From Ardenticatenales bacterium (GTDB lineage Bacteria; Chloroflexota; Anaerolineae; Promineifilales; Promineifilaceae): a DNA stretch of 64,000 bases. Positions 24,105 through 34,179 of this stretch are shown here, piece by piece (positions within the stretch are counted from its first letter, which is position 1; the number at the start of each line of letters is the position of its first letter). The notes under the pieces were generated by a model. It searched no databases and had not been told where the DNA came from. It saw only the letters and a program-made list of their open reading frames with translations. Both the position numbers and the translations under genes were made by a program. Location of the stretch: NCBI GenBank assembly GCA_020634575.1, contig JACKBM010000004.1:62001-126000 (forward strand), read 5' to 3'.

Positions 24105-26651
24105 ATGCCGGCGACAGAACAGGTCCTGGCTGCCCTGCGCCAGAATCGCGACTTCATGTCCCAGGTGGTCGCCTGGGAACGGATCCCGGCCCGACCGGCC
24201 CAGGTTGCCCCCTTCCCGCCCGATCTACAGCCACAGCTCCTGGCAGCGCTGCACAATCGGGGCATCAGTTCGCTCTATCACCACCAGAGCCTGGCCATTG
24301 AGGCGGCGCAAACCGGCCGGAATGTCGTCGTCGCCACCGCCACCGCCTCCGGCAAGACCTACTGCTACAACATCCCCGTCTTCAACACGCTGCTGACAGC
24401 GCCCAACGCCACCGCGCTCTATCTGTTCCCCACCAAAGCGCTGGCCCACGACCAGCTGGCGGAAGCGCACCAGCTTTGCGAGGCGGGTGCTTTCCAGCTC
24501 AACGTCATGCCCTACGATGGGGATACGCCCCAGGCGCTGCGCCGGCAGGTGCAGCAAAAAGGGCAGATCGTCATCAGCAACCCGGACATGCTCCACGCCG
24601 GCATCCTGCCCATGCATACCCGCTGGCGGCGCTTTCTCAGCCAGCTCCGCTACATCGTCATCGACGAGATCCATGCGTATCGGGGCGTTTTTGGCAGCCA
24701 CCTGGCCAATCTGCTGCGCCGGCTACAACGGCTCTGCCAATTTTATGGCGCGGATCCGCAATTTATTTGCTGCTCAGCAACCATCGCCAATCCGCGCGAA
24801 CATGCGGAGCGGTTAGTGGAGAAGCCATTTACGCTGGTAGGCGAGCAAGAGAATGGCGCACCGGCCGGTGCCCGCTCCTTCCTCCTCTATAATCCGCCCA
24901 TCATCGACGAAACCCTCGGCCTGCGCCAGTCCAGCATCCTGGCCGCCAAGGATGCCGCCCTCACCTTCCTGCTGGAAGAGATCCAGACCGTCGTCTTTGC
25001 CCGCGCTCGCCAGACGGTCGAGTTGCTGCTGGCCTACCTGCGCGACGAACTCGCCTATCGCCATCAACAACCGGAACGGGTCACCGGCTACCGCGGTGGC
25101 TACCTGCCCCTGGAACGGCGCCAGATCGAGGCCGGCCTGCGCAGCGGCGAGCTGCGCGGCGTCGTCGCCACCAACGCCCTCGAGCTGGGCATCGACATCG
25201 GCGGCCTGGATGCGGCCATCCTGACCGGCTACCCCGGCTCCATCGCCTCAACCTGGCAGCAGGCGGGGCGGGCCGGCCGGCAGCAAAGCCACGCCATCGC
25301 CCTCATGATCGCCTCCGGCAACGCCCTCGACCAATACATCTGCAACAACCCGCGCTACCTCTTCGGCCAGACACCCGAACACGCTCTCATCAACCCGGAC
25401 AACCTGCGCCTGATGGTCAAACATCTGCTCTGCGCCACTTACGAACTACCCTTCCAGAAAGGCGAAACGTTCGGCGGCTATGGCGAAGTCGATGATTTGC
25501 TGGCGCTATTGCAGGAAGAAGGCGTATTGCACGAAACCAGCTCCGGCCCATCAACCCAATACCATTGGCTGGGCGAAGGACTGCCCGCCCACACCTTCTC
25601 CTTGCGCACCAGCGGCGACGACCGCGTCGTCATCCAGTCGCTCGGCGAGGGGCGGCCCCAGGTGATTGGCGAACTGGACCTGGAAAGCGTGCCGCTGATG
25701 GCCTACGAAGGCGCCATCTACATGCACCAGGCGGAAAGCTACCTGGTTGAACATCTGGATTGGGAGGGGCGGCTGGCCGAAGTCCGGCCGATTGAGGTCG
25801 ATTATTACACGCGGGCCAGCATCGGCACCACTATCCAGGAGCTGGCCCCGGAGGCGGAGGCCCAGGCAGGTGAGGTGCTGCGCGCCCATGGCGACGTCCT
25901 GCTCATCAGCAAGGCGACCGGCTACCGCAAAATCAAGCGCTACACCCACGAGACGCTCGGCTTCGGCGAAATTGATCTGCCGGAGATGAGCCTGTTCACC
26001 AGCGGTTACTGGCTCATCTTCAGCGAGGCGCTGACCGAACAGCTGGAAGCAGCCGGCATCCTGCTGCGCCCCAACGATTACGGCCCCAACTGGCAGGCCC
26101 AGCGGCTCAAGGCGCTGGACCGGGACGGCCACCGCTGCAAGATGTGCGGCGCCGCCGGCGATGAAGGTCCGGGGCTGCACGTTCACCATCTGCGCCCCTT
26201 CCGCGAGTTTGGCTACGTCCCGGGCGAAAATGATTATTACCGGCAGGCCAACCAGGTGGAAAACCTGGTTTCGCTCTGCCCCAGCTGCCATCGCGTGGCC
26301 GAGCAGGGCCAACAGGCCCGCTCCGCGCTCGGTGGGATGGCCTATCTCCTGGGCAACCTCGCCCCCCTCTGGCTGATGTGTGACCCCGGCGACATCCAGG
26401 TCACCGCTGACAGCCGCCTGCCGCTGACCAAGGCGCCGACCCTACTGGTGTATGAGCGGGTACCGGCCGGTATCGGCCTCACCCAAAAACTGTTCGAGCT
26501 GCACGACGAGCTCCTCCAGGCCGCCCTCGAAATGGTCACCACCTGCCGCTGCCGCGATGGCTGCCCCGCCTGCGTCGGCCCCCCCGGCGACATTGGCCCC
26601 AACACCAAGGCAATGACAAAAAAGCTGCTGGAGATTCTCAGCACAGCCTGA
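24105..26651 (+). CDS. DEAD/DEAH helicase (MrfA/YprA-like) with an HNH domain
   Basis: An 848-residue superfamily 2 helicase. Motif I is TATASGKT at 78-85; motif [12 protein letters not shown]; motif [12 protein letters not shown]; motif [18 protein letters not shown] and QQAGRAGR. The C-terminus carries the cysteine cluster [10 protein letters not shown] (Cys814, 816, 820, 823) typical of the MrfA/YprA group involved in DNA-crosslink repair in Bacillus. Between them lies a complete HNH nuclease-like module: CKMC (678-681), HVHH (692-695), N in NQVENL, and CPSCH (725-729). This insertion is not part of the classic MrfA layout. It follows the VanW gene closely. Confidence 0.9.
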   Translation: MPATEQVLAALRQNRDFMSQVVAWERIPARPAQVAPFPPDLQPQLLAALHNRGISSLYHHQSLAIEAAQTGRNVVVATATASGKTYCYNIPVFNTLLTAPNATALYLFPTKALAHDQLAEAHQLCEAGAFQLNVMPYDGDTPQALRRQVQQKGQIVISNPDMLHAGILPMHTRWRRFLSQLRYIVIDEIHAYRGVFGSHLANLLRRLQRLCQFYGADPQFICCSATIANPREHAERLVEKPFTLVGEQENGAPAGARSFLLYNPPIIDETLGLRQSSILAAKDAALTFLLEEIQTVVFARARQTVELLLAYLRDELAYRHQQPERVTGYRGGYLPLERRQIEAGLRSGELRGVVATNALELGIDIGGLDAAILTGYPGSIASTWQQAGRAGRQQSHAIALMIASGNALDQYICNNPRYLFGQTPEHALINPDNLRLMVKHLLCATYELPFQKGETFGGYGEVDDLLALLQEEGVLHETSSGPSTQYHWLGEGLPAHTFSLRTSGDDRVVIQSLGEGRPQVIGELDLESVPLMAYEGAIYMHQAESYLVEHLDWEGRLAEVRPIEVDYYTRASIGTTIQELAPEAEAQAGEVLRAHGDVLLISKATGYRKIKRYTHETLGFGEIDLPEMSLFTSGYWLIFSEALTEQLEAAGILLRPNDYGPNWQAQRLKALDRDGHRCKMCGAAGDEGPGLHVHHLRPFREFGYVPGENDYYRQANQVENLVSLCPSCHRVAEQGQQARSALGGMAYLLGNLAPLWLMCDPGDIQVTADSRLPLTKAPTLLVYERVPAGIGLTQKLFELHDELLQAALEMVTTCRCRDGCPACVGPPGDIGPNTKAMTKKLLEILSTA

Positions 26652-26906
26652 TTTGACATTGCCTCCCTTCACGGCATTCACCACAAAGCAGTACGGTGTA
26701 GTGACGCTCAGCCAGCAGATTTATCAGAAAAAGATAATAGAATCGCGTGCGCGCCATGGCAGCAATTGATGTTATAGAGTGAGGGGACTATGCTTCCGGG
26801 GGTGCCTGGTCCGGCTCGAGTGGGAAAGCGGTTAGGAAATCGGCGTAATCGTGCTGCAAACAATGACGTTGGCCCAAATAAATTGCCTAAAAAAAGGTGA
26901 CGCAAA
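26652..26906. other. Gene-poor gap before the marR-type regulator
   Basis: About 250 bases hold no clear gene. One short frame (26790-26900) with GAGGGGA a few bases upstream would encode a very basic 36-residue peptide beginning MLPGVPGPARVGKR. No homology is evident and it may be chance. The rest shows no repeat or terminator I can support. Confidence 0.4.
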
Positions 26907-26965
26907 TTAGTTGACATGCACAACTAACTGTGCTAAATTCCCCGAAGTAGTTGCGGTGTCAACTA
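26907..26965 (+). promoter_or_regulatory. Promoter with twin TAGTTG-N6/7-CAACTA operators
   Basis: -35 TTGACA at 26911-26916, 17-base spacer, -10 TAAATT at 26934-26939. The first dyad, TTAGTTG-ACATGCA-CAACTAA (26907-26927), covers the -35 box; the second, TAGTTG-CGGTGT-CAACTA (26948-26965), lies just after the likely start. Two matching dyads about 40 bases centre to centre around a promoter directly before a MarR-family gene strongly suggest autorepression. Confidence 0.8.
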
Positions 26966-26989
26966 GTTAGCTCTTATCTAGACACGATT

Positions 26990-27436
26990 ATGGAAAAGTC
27001 CTTGGCTGTCTATCAACTTCTTAAAGAGATCTTCTTCATCCTGGAAGACGGGGAACGTACGCTTTTCAGTCGCTACGATCTGACGGTACCCCGCTTCTAC
27101 ACCCTGAAACACATTGCCGAAAATCCTGGTATCTCCCTGAGCAATCTCTCCACCAAAATGCTCTCAGATAAAGGCAACATCTCTCGTATTGTCAAGGGGA
27201 TGGAGGCTGACGGCCTGGTCGTGCGTGAGCAACATGAATCGGATGGGCGGGCGCTATGCCTGTTCCTCAGTGAGGAGGGGACCTCGTTGTGCGAGGAAGT
27301 GGTCAACGCCCACGATCGGTTCAATATGGAGCGGTTATCCATTCTGGATGGTGACACAGAACTGCTTTACAACAAACTGAACATAATCCGCGAATACCTG
27401 GCTGATAACCTGGAGCCCAGCCGGCTCACCCAATAA
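26990..27436 (+). CDS. MarR-family transcriptional regulator
   Basis: A 148-residue winged-helix dimer protein. The recognition region is ISLSNLSTKMLSDKGNISRIVKGMEADGLVVREQHESDGRAL, with the wing DGRALCLFLSEEG typical of MarR. The ATG at 26990 has no strong ribosome site, so low expression or leaderless-like translation is possible. Two matching operators surround its promoter. It lies directly upstream of, and in line with, the MalE-MalF-MalG genes, so maltodextrin control is a reasonable inference. Confidence 0.88.
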   Translation: MEKSLAVYQLLKEIFFILEDGERTLFSRYDLTVPRFYTLKHIAENPGISLSNLSTKMLSDKGNISRIVKGMEADGLVVREQHESDGRALCLFLSEEGTSLCEEVVNAHDRFNMERLSILDGDTELLYNKLNIIREYLADNLEPSRLTQ

Positions 27437-27564
27437 TTTGTTTCCCATTGCGGCGTAGCGTCTTAGGGCTACCCCGCCGATTAATAACCGGTTCGCTTTT
27501 CCTGCATCCATTCGGTGCGGAATTGCCGAGCCAACTCATAATCTCATGGAGGAGATTACGACGA

Positions 27565-29223
27565 ATGTCTAAGAAACTTTTTACCCTGATTACCCTGCTG
27601 CTGATGGCAGGGCTTCTGCTGGTAGCCTGTGGCGGCGAAACCGCTGAGGAACCAACCGAAGCACCGGCTCCGACTGAAGCCGCCGACGAAGAAATGGAAG
27701 AGCCGACTGAAGAGCCGGCGGTTGAGCCGACCGAAGCGCCAGCTGAAGAACCGACCGAAGAGGCCGCTGCTGAGCCGACCGAAGAACCGACTGAAGAGGC
27801 CGCTTCCGAGTTCGAGACCAATATCACGATCTGGTCCGACAATCTGCTGACCCCGGTTCTGATGGAGCTGGTTGGCCCCTTCCAGGAAGAGTACGGCATC
27901 GGCCTCATCATTGAGGACGTTCCGGACCGTAATGACCAGTTCCCGATTGCCGCACCGGCCGGTGAAGGCCCCGACATCATCATGCTGCCGCATGACCGTC
28001 TGGGTGGCTTCGTCGAGAGCGGCCTGATCGCCCCGATCGACCTGAGCGACAAGGTTGCCGAGTTTGATCCGGCTGCCCTGCAGGCCTGGACCTTCAATGG
28101 CGAACTGGTTGGTGTCCCCTACGCCGTCGAGAACATGGCGTTCTTCTACAACACTGACCTGATTGAAACCCCGCCGACCACCTGGGACGAGCTGATCACG
28201 ATGGGTGCAGCCCTTGTGGACAGTGGCGACACTACCTACGCCCTGGCCCTGACCGGCACCACCTATGACTCCTACCCGCTCCAAACTGCCTTCGGTGGTT
28301 ACGTCTTCGGCCTGAACGATGACGGCACCTACAACCCGAACGACGTTGGTATCGACAGCGAAGGTATGATCGCTGCTGGTGCATTCATCCAGGAAAATGT
28401 TGAAGCTGGTTACATCAGCAGCAGCACCGACTGGGATACCGCTCACCTGCAGTTCGAAACCGGTGAGGTTCCCTTCCTGATGGCTGGCCCCTGGGCGCTG
28501 GACCGTATCCGCACCTCCGGTGTACCGTACGGCATCAGCCAGTTCCCGTCCGCTACTGAGCAGGGTGTTCCCTTCCTGGGTGTCTGGGGCTTTGCCGCCA
28601 ACGCCCTGGGTGACAACGTCCTCCTGGCGCAGACCTTCCTGACCGAAGTTCTGGCGACCCCCGAGACCATGCAGGTTCTGGCCGACGGCAGCAACCGTCC
28701 GTCTGCCTGGAGCAGCATCGTTAGCAGCGACCCCGACCTGGCGGCCTTTGGTGAAGTTGCCGTTCTGGCTGAGCCGATGCCGGCGATTCCGGAAATGGGC
28801 TCCGTCTGGGGCAGCTGGGGTGACGCCTTCACCCTGATCATCAATGGTGAGCAGGATGCGGCCGATGCCCTGACCAATGCCGCGACCCAGATTCGCGACC
28901 TGATCGGCGGCGCCGCTGTCGGTATGGTCAACATTCCTGGCTCCTGGCAGGCTGCTGCGGGCGTCTGTGAAGGCGACTGGGATCCGGCCTGTGAAGGCTC
29001 GGCCCTGACTGACAATGGTGACGGCACCTATTCCGCGACGTTTGACGTACCGGCCGGTGAGTACGAGGTCAAAGTTGCCCTCGACGGCGGTTGGACGGTC
29101 AACTACGGTGTCGATGGTGCCCAGGACGGTGACAACATCGTCTTCACCGTTGACGCTGACAGCCCGGTGACCTTCACCTACGATTCCGAGACCCACGTCC
29201 TCACAGTTGAGGTCGGCGGCTAA
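27565..29223 (+). CDS. Maltodextrin-binding lipoprotein with C-terminal X25-like domain
   Basis: A 552-residue exported solute-binding protein. The lipobox LVAC places lipidated Cys at residue 22. A Glu/Pro/Thr-rich stalk follows to about residue 75. Residues 80-440 are a family 1 (MalE-like) binding domain (WSDNLLTPVLMELVGPFQEEYG; VPYAVENMAFFYN; FLMAGPWALDRI). Residues 455-552 are unlike any MalE: GSWQAAAGVCEGDWDPAC, DGTYSATFDVPAGEYEVKVALDG and VTFTYDSETHVLTV match the X25 domain of amylopullulanases. GGAGGAG lies ten bases before the start. Its codons favour CGT and GGT, suggesting high expression. Confidence 0.9.
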   Translation: MSKKLFTLITLLLMAGLLLVACGGETAEEPTEAPAPTEAADEEMEEPTEEPAVEPTEAPAEEPTEEAAAEPTEEPTEEAASEFETNITIWSDNLLTPVLMELVGPFQEEYGIGLIIEDVPDRNDQFPIAAPAGEGPDIIMLPHDRLGGFVESGLIAPIDLSDKVAEFDPAALQAWTFNGELVGVPYAVENMAFFYNTDLIETPPTTWDELITMGAALVDSGDTTYALALTGTTYDSYPLQTAFGGYVFGLNDDGTYNPNDVGIDSEGMIAAGAFIQENVEAGYISSSTDWDTAHLQFETGEVPFLMAGPWALDRIRTSGVPYGISQFPSATEQGVPFLGVWGFAANALGDNVLLAQTFLTEVLATPETMQVLADGSNRPSAWSSIVSSDPDLAAFGEVAVLAEPMPAIPEMGSVWGSWGDAFTLIINGEQDAADALTNAATQIRDLIGGAAVGMVNIPGSWQAAAGVCEGDWDPACEGSALTDNGDGTYSATFDVPAGEYEVKVALDGGWTVNYGVDGAQDGDNIVFTVDADSPVTFTYDSETHVLTVEVGG

Positions 29224-29239
29224 TCTCGTCTCAAATTCA

Positions 29240-29273
29240 GTGAGGCCCAGACCCAGTCTGGGTCTCACTTTTT
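29240..29273 (+). terminator. Terminator between the binding protein and permease genes
   Basis: A 12-bp stem (GTGAGGCCCAGA with TCTGGGTCTCAC, one G-T pair) around CCCAG, followed by five T. Placed 16 bases after the binding-protein stop, it would let most transcripts end there and give excess binding protein over permease, as in many sugar ABC operons. Confidence 0.85.
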
Positions 29274-29478
29274 CACTCTGACCCGGCGCCTTTCAGGCGA
29301 CAGCGCTTGGCCCTACCGCAGCAAGCACCGGCCGGAGCTCTCTCAACTGCGGTTCCCCTTTTATCTCGCACAGGCTAAAATTGACGGCATAAGCACGGGT
29401 TGCGGCATTCCACCACCGTACTGGTTGTCCCATAGACAAGTTCGGCGGCATCAACCCAGGGAAAAGGAGGTTCGTCTC

Positions 29479-31074
29479 ATGGCAGTTGAAGTTCAAAACA
29501 AGCCCAAGCCATCTTCCAGTGGATCGAGCGCGACGCTGCTTAGCGTAACCATACGCTTGCTGCTCCTGCTCGCCATCGATGGCTTCCTGATCTGGTTTGC
29601 TGTCCAGGCGTTTGGCCAGGGCTTTAATTCCCTGGGCATCATTATCGCCCTGGTTGGCGCCGGCGTGAACTACATCGTTCTCGTCCGCGATATGTATCCG
29701 CTGCGCTGGATGCTACTTGGCCTCATTTTGATGGTCATGTTCGCCATCTGGCCCATCCTGCTTACGGTCTTTGTGGCCTTCACTAATTACGGCGATGGCC
29801 ATCTCCTGACTGAAAACCAATCCATCGAGCAGATTGAGAAAGAGCGCTATTTGCCTGAAGGCGGCGCCGCTTTCTCCTGGACCGGCTACAAGAATGCCGC
29901 CGGCGAATACGTTCTCTGGTTACAAAATGCAGAAGGGGAAAGTTTCCTGGCCATCCCCGGGCAGCCCTTGGTCCCCGGTGCTGAGGCGCAAGACCTCGGC
30001 GAACTGGATGATAACGGTATCCCAGCCTCCGTTGGTGAGTACGAGAAGCTCAATGCCCTCCTGGTGGCCAGTGACCAGACCATCCCCTCCATCCAGTTTG
30101 GTTCGGAAACAGATGGTGTCCAGATTCGCTCGGCGCGCGAAGCGGCGCAATTGCAGCAAAAATATGTGTACGATCCAGACACAGAGCTGATGGTTGACCA
30201 GGAAACGGGCACAGAGTATCGCGCCGTGGAAGGGACCTGGCGCTCTACCAGCGGCAGTGGCGAACTCGCCCCCGGCTTCCGCGACAATGTGGGCATTGGC
30301 AATTTCACGCGCTTCTTTGACAGCCCCGCCTTCCGTGGCCCCCTGTTCCGCATCGTGACCTGGAACTTCATCTTTGCCTTCCTGAGTGTCTTCACGACAT
30401 TCGCCCTGGGGCTGGCGATTGCCTACATTTACAATGATCGCACGCTGCCGGGCCGCAAGATCATCCAATCACTGCTGCTGATACCGTATACCATCCCCAG
30501 CCTGATCACCATCATCATCTGGCGCGGTATGTTCAACAACCAGGTCGGCGTCATCAACCGAACCCTGACCGATCTGTTTGGTATCGCCCCCGCCTGGACG
30601 GTGGACCCGACCCTGGCCAAAATCGCCATTCTCATCGTCAATCTCTGGCTGGGTTATCCCTATTTCATGCTGATTTGCAGCGGCGCTTTGCAGGCTATCC
30701 CGGCCGATCTTTACGAGGCCGCCCGAGTCGATGGCGCCAATGCCTGGCAGCGTTTTTACAAAATCACGCTGCCGCTCCTGCTGGTGGCCGTCGGCCCGCT
30801 GCTGGTCGCTTCATTCACCTACAATTTCAACAATTTCAACCTGATTTTCCTCTTTATTGAGGGTGGACCGCCTATTGCCAACTCCGCCACCCGAGCCGGG
30901 CACACAGACATCCTGATCTCGTATGTCTACAACTTTGCCTTTGCCTCGGGGCGCGCTAAAGAGTACGGCCTTGGCTCCGCGATTACGATTATCATCTTTT
31001 TGATTGTTGCTGTGATTACCCTGTTCCAGTTCCGCTACACCAAGATGTGGGAGGAGGTAGGCGAAGGTGTCTAG
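29479..31074 (+). CDS. malF: Maltodextrin ABC transporter permease, MalF type
   Basis: A 531-residue permease. Three N-terminal membrane helices (about residues 25-110) are followed by a large extracytoplasmic domain of about 170 residues (the MalF P2 loop) and then the core helices. The ATPase-docking EAA loop reads EAARVDGANAWQRFYKITLP. AAGGAGG lies eight bases before the ATG. It overlaps malG by eight bases. No MalK ATPase gene is present in the cluster. Confidence 0.92.
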   Translation: MAVEVQNKPKPSSSGSSATLLSVTIRLLLLLAIDGFLIWFAVQAFGQGFNSLGIIIALVGAGVNYIVLVRDMYPLRWMLLGLILMVMFAIWPILLTVFVAFTNYGDGHLLTENQSIEQIEKERYLPEGGAAFSWTGYKNAAGEYVLWLQNAEGESFLAIPGQPLVPGAEAQDLGELDDNGIPASVGEYEKLNALLVASDQTIPSIQFGSETDGVQIRSAREAAQLQQKYVYDPDTELMVDQETGTEYRAVEGTWRSTSGSGELAPGFRDNVGIGNFTRFFDSPAFRGPLFRIVTWNFIFAFLSVFTTFALGLAIAYIYNDRTLPGRKIIQSLLLIPYTIPSLITIIIWRGMFNNQVGVINRTLTDLFGIAPAWTVDPTLAKIAILIVNLWLGYPYFMLICSGALQAIPADLYEAARVDGANAWQRFYKITLPLLLVAVGPLLVASFTYNFNNFNLIFLFIEGGPPIANSATRAGHTDILISYVYNFAFASGRAKEYGLGSAITIIIFLIVAVITLFQFRYTKMWEEVGEGV

Positions 31075-31936
31075 TTTAACATTTGCCCAACGAAAATGGC
31101 TCGGCCATCTGGCCCGCTGGTTGCTGGCGCTCATCCTGGCTGCTTTCGCCCTGTTTCCGGTGGCCTGGATCGTCTCCGCTTCGCTCAATCCGTCCAACAC
31201 CCTGGCTTCAGCTAAGCTGATTCCGGACAACTTCGGTTGGGATAATTATCGTTTGCTCTTCGAATCCGAGCAGTTCCCCTTCGCCAGATGGCTCTGGAAC
31301 TCGGTTAAGATCTCGACCATCACGACGGTCCTGTCCGTTTCCATCACGACGCTGGCCGCCTATGCCTTTTCCCGGCTGCGCTTTGCCGGCCGGGTCACCA
31401 TGCTCAAGGGCATCCTGCTCATCCAGGTTTTCCCCGGGTTGCTGGCGATGATCGCCATCTTTACCCTGGTCACCCAGTTCGGCACCATCGTCCCGGCCCT
31501 CGGTCTGGACACTCACGCCGGCCTGATCATGGTCTACCTGGGTGGCGCCATGGGCGTCAACATCTGGCTCATGAAAGGGTTCTTTGACACCATCCCGCGC
31601 GCCATTGACGAATCGGCCATGGTCGATGGCGCCACACACTGGCAAATTTTCACGCAGCTGCTTCTACCGCTCATGCGCCCCATCCTGATCGTCATCGCCA
31701 TCCTCTCCTTCATCGGCACCTACGGCGATTTCATCCTGGCGCGCATCCTGCTCAAGAGCACCGACCAATACCCGCTCATGGTGGGCCTGTTTATCTTCAC
31801 CAGCGGCGAGTTCTCGCAACGCTGGGGGCCGTTTGCGGCCGGCGCCCTCATGGGCGCGCTGCCCATCATGATCATCTACCTGCTGCTCCAGGACCAGATC
31901 GTCGGCGGTCTGACCCAGGGCGCAGTAAAGGGCTAA
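31067..31936 (+). CDS. malG: Maltodextrin ABC transporter permease, MalG type
   Basis: A 289-residue six-helix permease. The long first periplasmic loop and the ATPase-docking motif IDESAMVDGATHWQIFTQLLLP are typical of MalG. The GTG start lies inside the end of malF (overlap of eight bases) and gives the expected length. It forms the import channel together with MalF. The ATPase must be supplied from elsewhere, as for MsiK-type shared ATPases. Confidence 0.92.
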   Translation: MSSLTFAQRKWLGHLARWLLALILAAFALFPVAWIVSASLNPSNTLASAKLIPDNFGWDNYRLLFESEQFPFARWLWNSVKISTITTVLSVSITTLAAYAFSRLRFAGRVTMLKGILLIQVFPGLLAMIAIFTLVTQFGTIVPALGLDTHAGLIMVYLGGAMGVNIWLMKGFFDTIPRAIDESAMVDGATHWQIFTQLLLPLMRPILIVIAILSFIGTYGDFILARILLKSTDQYPLMVGLFIFTSGEFSQRWGPFAAGALMGALPIMIIYLLLQDQIVGGLTQGAVKG

Positions 31937-32033
31937 AATCGACGGAGCGAGGAACCCCTGTCCATCACCAGGGCCGTTCCAGCACCTTTGTCAGCACAGA
32001 CAGACGCTCTGAGGGTAGACTGGCAATACGTTT

Positions 32034-32361
32034 CCGACATTTCCTGAGCCTCTTTCATGGGGTATCAGGGTAATTGAGAGCAGGCGAAGGACCCCTCTCT
32101 ATGATGCCAACCTGACCCGGTCAGCGGCTGGCAGGCCTGATCAGCTCACGGGAATATTTCCAGGCCACGGTGATTTTTCTGTGACGACTCACCGAATGTA
32201 TGGCAATCGCTGCCTGGAAACACCCATTCTGGCTAAAAGTCTGAGATCGAGGTCCTTCGCCTGCTCTTGTTGAACGCCACTCCCCATGGAGGAGGCTCAG
32301 GAAATGTCGGGATTATTAGTTTGACAGTAGCCATAAATGAGCAAATAGCATCCTCTGCCCC
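32034..32361 (+). repeat. Upstream element copy 1 with long imperfect inverted ends
   Basis: The ends CCGACATTTCCTGAGCCTC (32034) and its complement (ending at 32310) plus inner complementary GAGCAGGCGAAGGAC pieces could fold the whole 277 bases into one large stem. A further 50 bases downstream are also shared with the second copy at 52288-52540. In both places the element reads toward a gene start at similar distance: here 122 bases from its inner end to the GH13 start. It fills most of the 31937-32432 gap, in which I see no gene. Confidence 0.75.
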
Positions 32362-32432
32362 AGGTTGTCCCCTGAGGCTGCCGAAGGGTTGGGCGCTCTG
32401 CGCCCAGTCTCGTAATTGTGCCCAAAACTATT

Positions 32433-34175
32433 ATGAAAAAACTGCTTCTCCTCCCAATCCTCCTCCTGCTCATCGCCTGCCAGGAAGAAAACGCCACGCC
32501 GGCGGTCAGCACCCCTGCCCCGGCCACCAGCCCGGCGGCCATGAACACCGCCATCCCACCAACCGCCACGGCTGAGCCGCCTACGGCCACCCTCCTGCCG
32601 ACGGCAACACCCGACCCGCTCTACACCGGCACCGCAGGCCAACCCTGGTGGGACGACACCGTCTTCTACGAGATCTTCGTACGCAGCTTTTATGACAGTG
32701 ACGGCGACGGCATCGGCGACCTGAATGGGGTCATTGAGAAGCTGGATTATCTGAACGATGGCGACCCAACCACGACCACCGATCTGGGTATCACCGGCAT
32801 CTGGCTCATGCCCATCATGGTCTCGCCCAGCTACCACGGCTACGATGTCACCGACTACTACAACGTTGACCCCGATTACGGCACCAACGAGGACTTCCTC
32901 CGCCTGATGGAAGAGGCCCACGCCCGCGGCATCCGCGTCATCGTCGATCTGGTCATGAACCATACCTCCGTCAGCCACCCCTGGTTCCTCGAATCCCAGG
33001 ACCCGGACTCGGACAAGCGGGACTGGTACATCTGGGCCGACGAAGACCCGGGCTACCGCGGCCCGGATGGCCAGGTGGTCTGGCACCGGAGCAGTAGCGG
33101 CTTCTACTACGGCGTCTTCTGGAGCGGCATGCCCGATCTCAACTATGAGAACCCGGATGTGACCGCCGCCATGTTTGACGCCGCCAGTTACTGGCTCACC
33201 GAAATGGGCGTTGATGGCTTCCGGCTGGACGCCATTAAGCATATGGTCGAGGAGGGTCAGGGGCAGCAAAACACCGGCAGCACCCACGAATGGCTGCAGG
33301 GTTTCTTCAACTTCTACAAGAGCGTCAATCCGCTCGCCCTCACCGTCGGCGAGGCGTGGACCTCCACCAACCAGGTCCTGGATTACACCGGCGACGAGGT
33401 TGACATCGCCTTCCAATTTGACCTGGCCCTGGATATCCTCAACAGTGCCAACTCCGGGCTGGCGCCCATCTTCAGCGACACGCAGCAGGAGGTGTACGAC
33501 GCCTTCCCGCTGAATCAATACGCCACCTTTATCACCAATCATGACCAGAACCGGGTCATGTCCCAGCTGCGCGGCGAGGAAGGGCAGGCCCGCGTGGCCG
33601 CCTCCGTGCTGCTGACCGGCACCGGCGTCCCCTTCATTTACTACGGCGAAGAGATCGGCATGAGCGGCATTAAGCCGGACGAGGATATCCGCCTGCCGAT
33701 GCAATGGGCCAGCAACAGCCCCCGCGTCGGCTTCACCGAGGGCACCCCCTGGCGCGAGCCAGCGGCAGATTTCCCCGTTCGCAGCGTCGCCCGCCAGGAA
33801 GGCGATCCGGCCTCGTTGCTGAACCATTACCGCAGCCTCATCCAGCTACGGAACGCCCATGAGGCGCTGCGCGTGGGCGAATGGGTCCTGGTCGAGAGCA
33901 CCAGTGCCCGCCTGTACACCTTCCTGCGCTACACCGAGAACGAGGTCGTGTTGGTTATCATCAACCTGAACCGCAACGGGGTAAACGGCGAAGATTACAC
34001 CCTCAGCCTCGCTGAAGGTCCGCTGGCTGATGGCCTGGTGGCAGTTTCGCTGTACGGTATCAACCCGGCCGGTCCCCCCACCCTTAACGCCAGCGGCGGC
34101 TTCGAGAACTACACGCCCCTGGCCGAGATCCCGCCTTACTCCACCCACATCATCCAGCTCCAGGTGAACGAGTAA
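32433..34175 (+). CDS. GH13 alpha-amylase family lipoprotein
   Basis: A 580-residue secreted glycosidase. The lipobox LIAC gives lipidated Cys16, followed by a Thr/Pro/Ala stalk to about residue 60. The GH13 barrel shows all conserved regions: VDLVMNH, GFRLDAIKH with nucleophile Asp266, GEAW with acid/base Glu307, and FITNHDQ with Asp371. GDGIGDLNG near residue 90 is the usual calcium/loop-rich first region of this subfamily. I chose ATG 32433 over an upstream GTG because it opens a perfect lipoprotein signal. It probably cuts starch-like glucans on the cell surface. GH31 follows after four bases. Confidence 0.93.
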   Translation: MKKLLLLPILLLLIACQEENATPAVSTPAPATSPAAMNTAIPPTATAEPPTATLLPTATPDPLYTGTAGQPWWDDTVFYEIFVRSFYDSDGDGIGDLNGVIEKLDYLNDGDPTTTTDLGITGIWLMPIMVSPSYHGYDVTDYYNVDPDYGTNEDFLRLMEEAHARGIRVIVDLVMNHTSVSHPWFLESQDPDSDKRDWYIWADEDPGYRGPDGQVVWHRSSSGFYYGVFWSGMPDLNYENPDVTAAMFDAASYWLTEMGVDGFRLDAIKHMVEEGQGQQNTGSTHEWLQGFFNFYKSVNPLALTVGEAWTSTNQVLDYTGDEVDIAFQFDLALDILNSANSGLAPIFSDTQQEVYDAFPLNQYATFITNHDQNRVMSQLRGEEGQARVAASVLLTGTGVPFIYYGEEIGMSGIKPDEDIRLPMQWASNSPRVGFTEGTPWREPAADFPVRSVARQEGDPASLLNHYRSLIQLRNAHEALRVGEWVLVESTSARLYTFLRYTENEVVLVIINLNRNGVNGEDYTLSLAEGPLADGLVAVSLYGINPAGPPTLNASGGFENYTPLAEIPPYSTHIIQLQVNE

Positions 34176-34179
34176 AATC

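Noticed and set aside
27556..29268. A 570-codon frame antisense to the maltodextrin-binding gene
   Set aside because: The sense gene has a lipobox, known domains and a ribosome site; the antisense frame comes from strong codon bias.
32297..33827. A 503-codon antisense frame over the GH13 lipoprotein
   Set aside because: The GH13 catalytic motifs on the sense strand are complete; the antisense frame has no family features.
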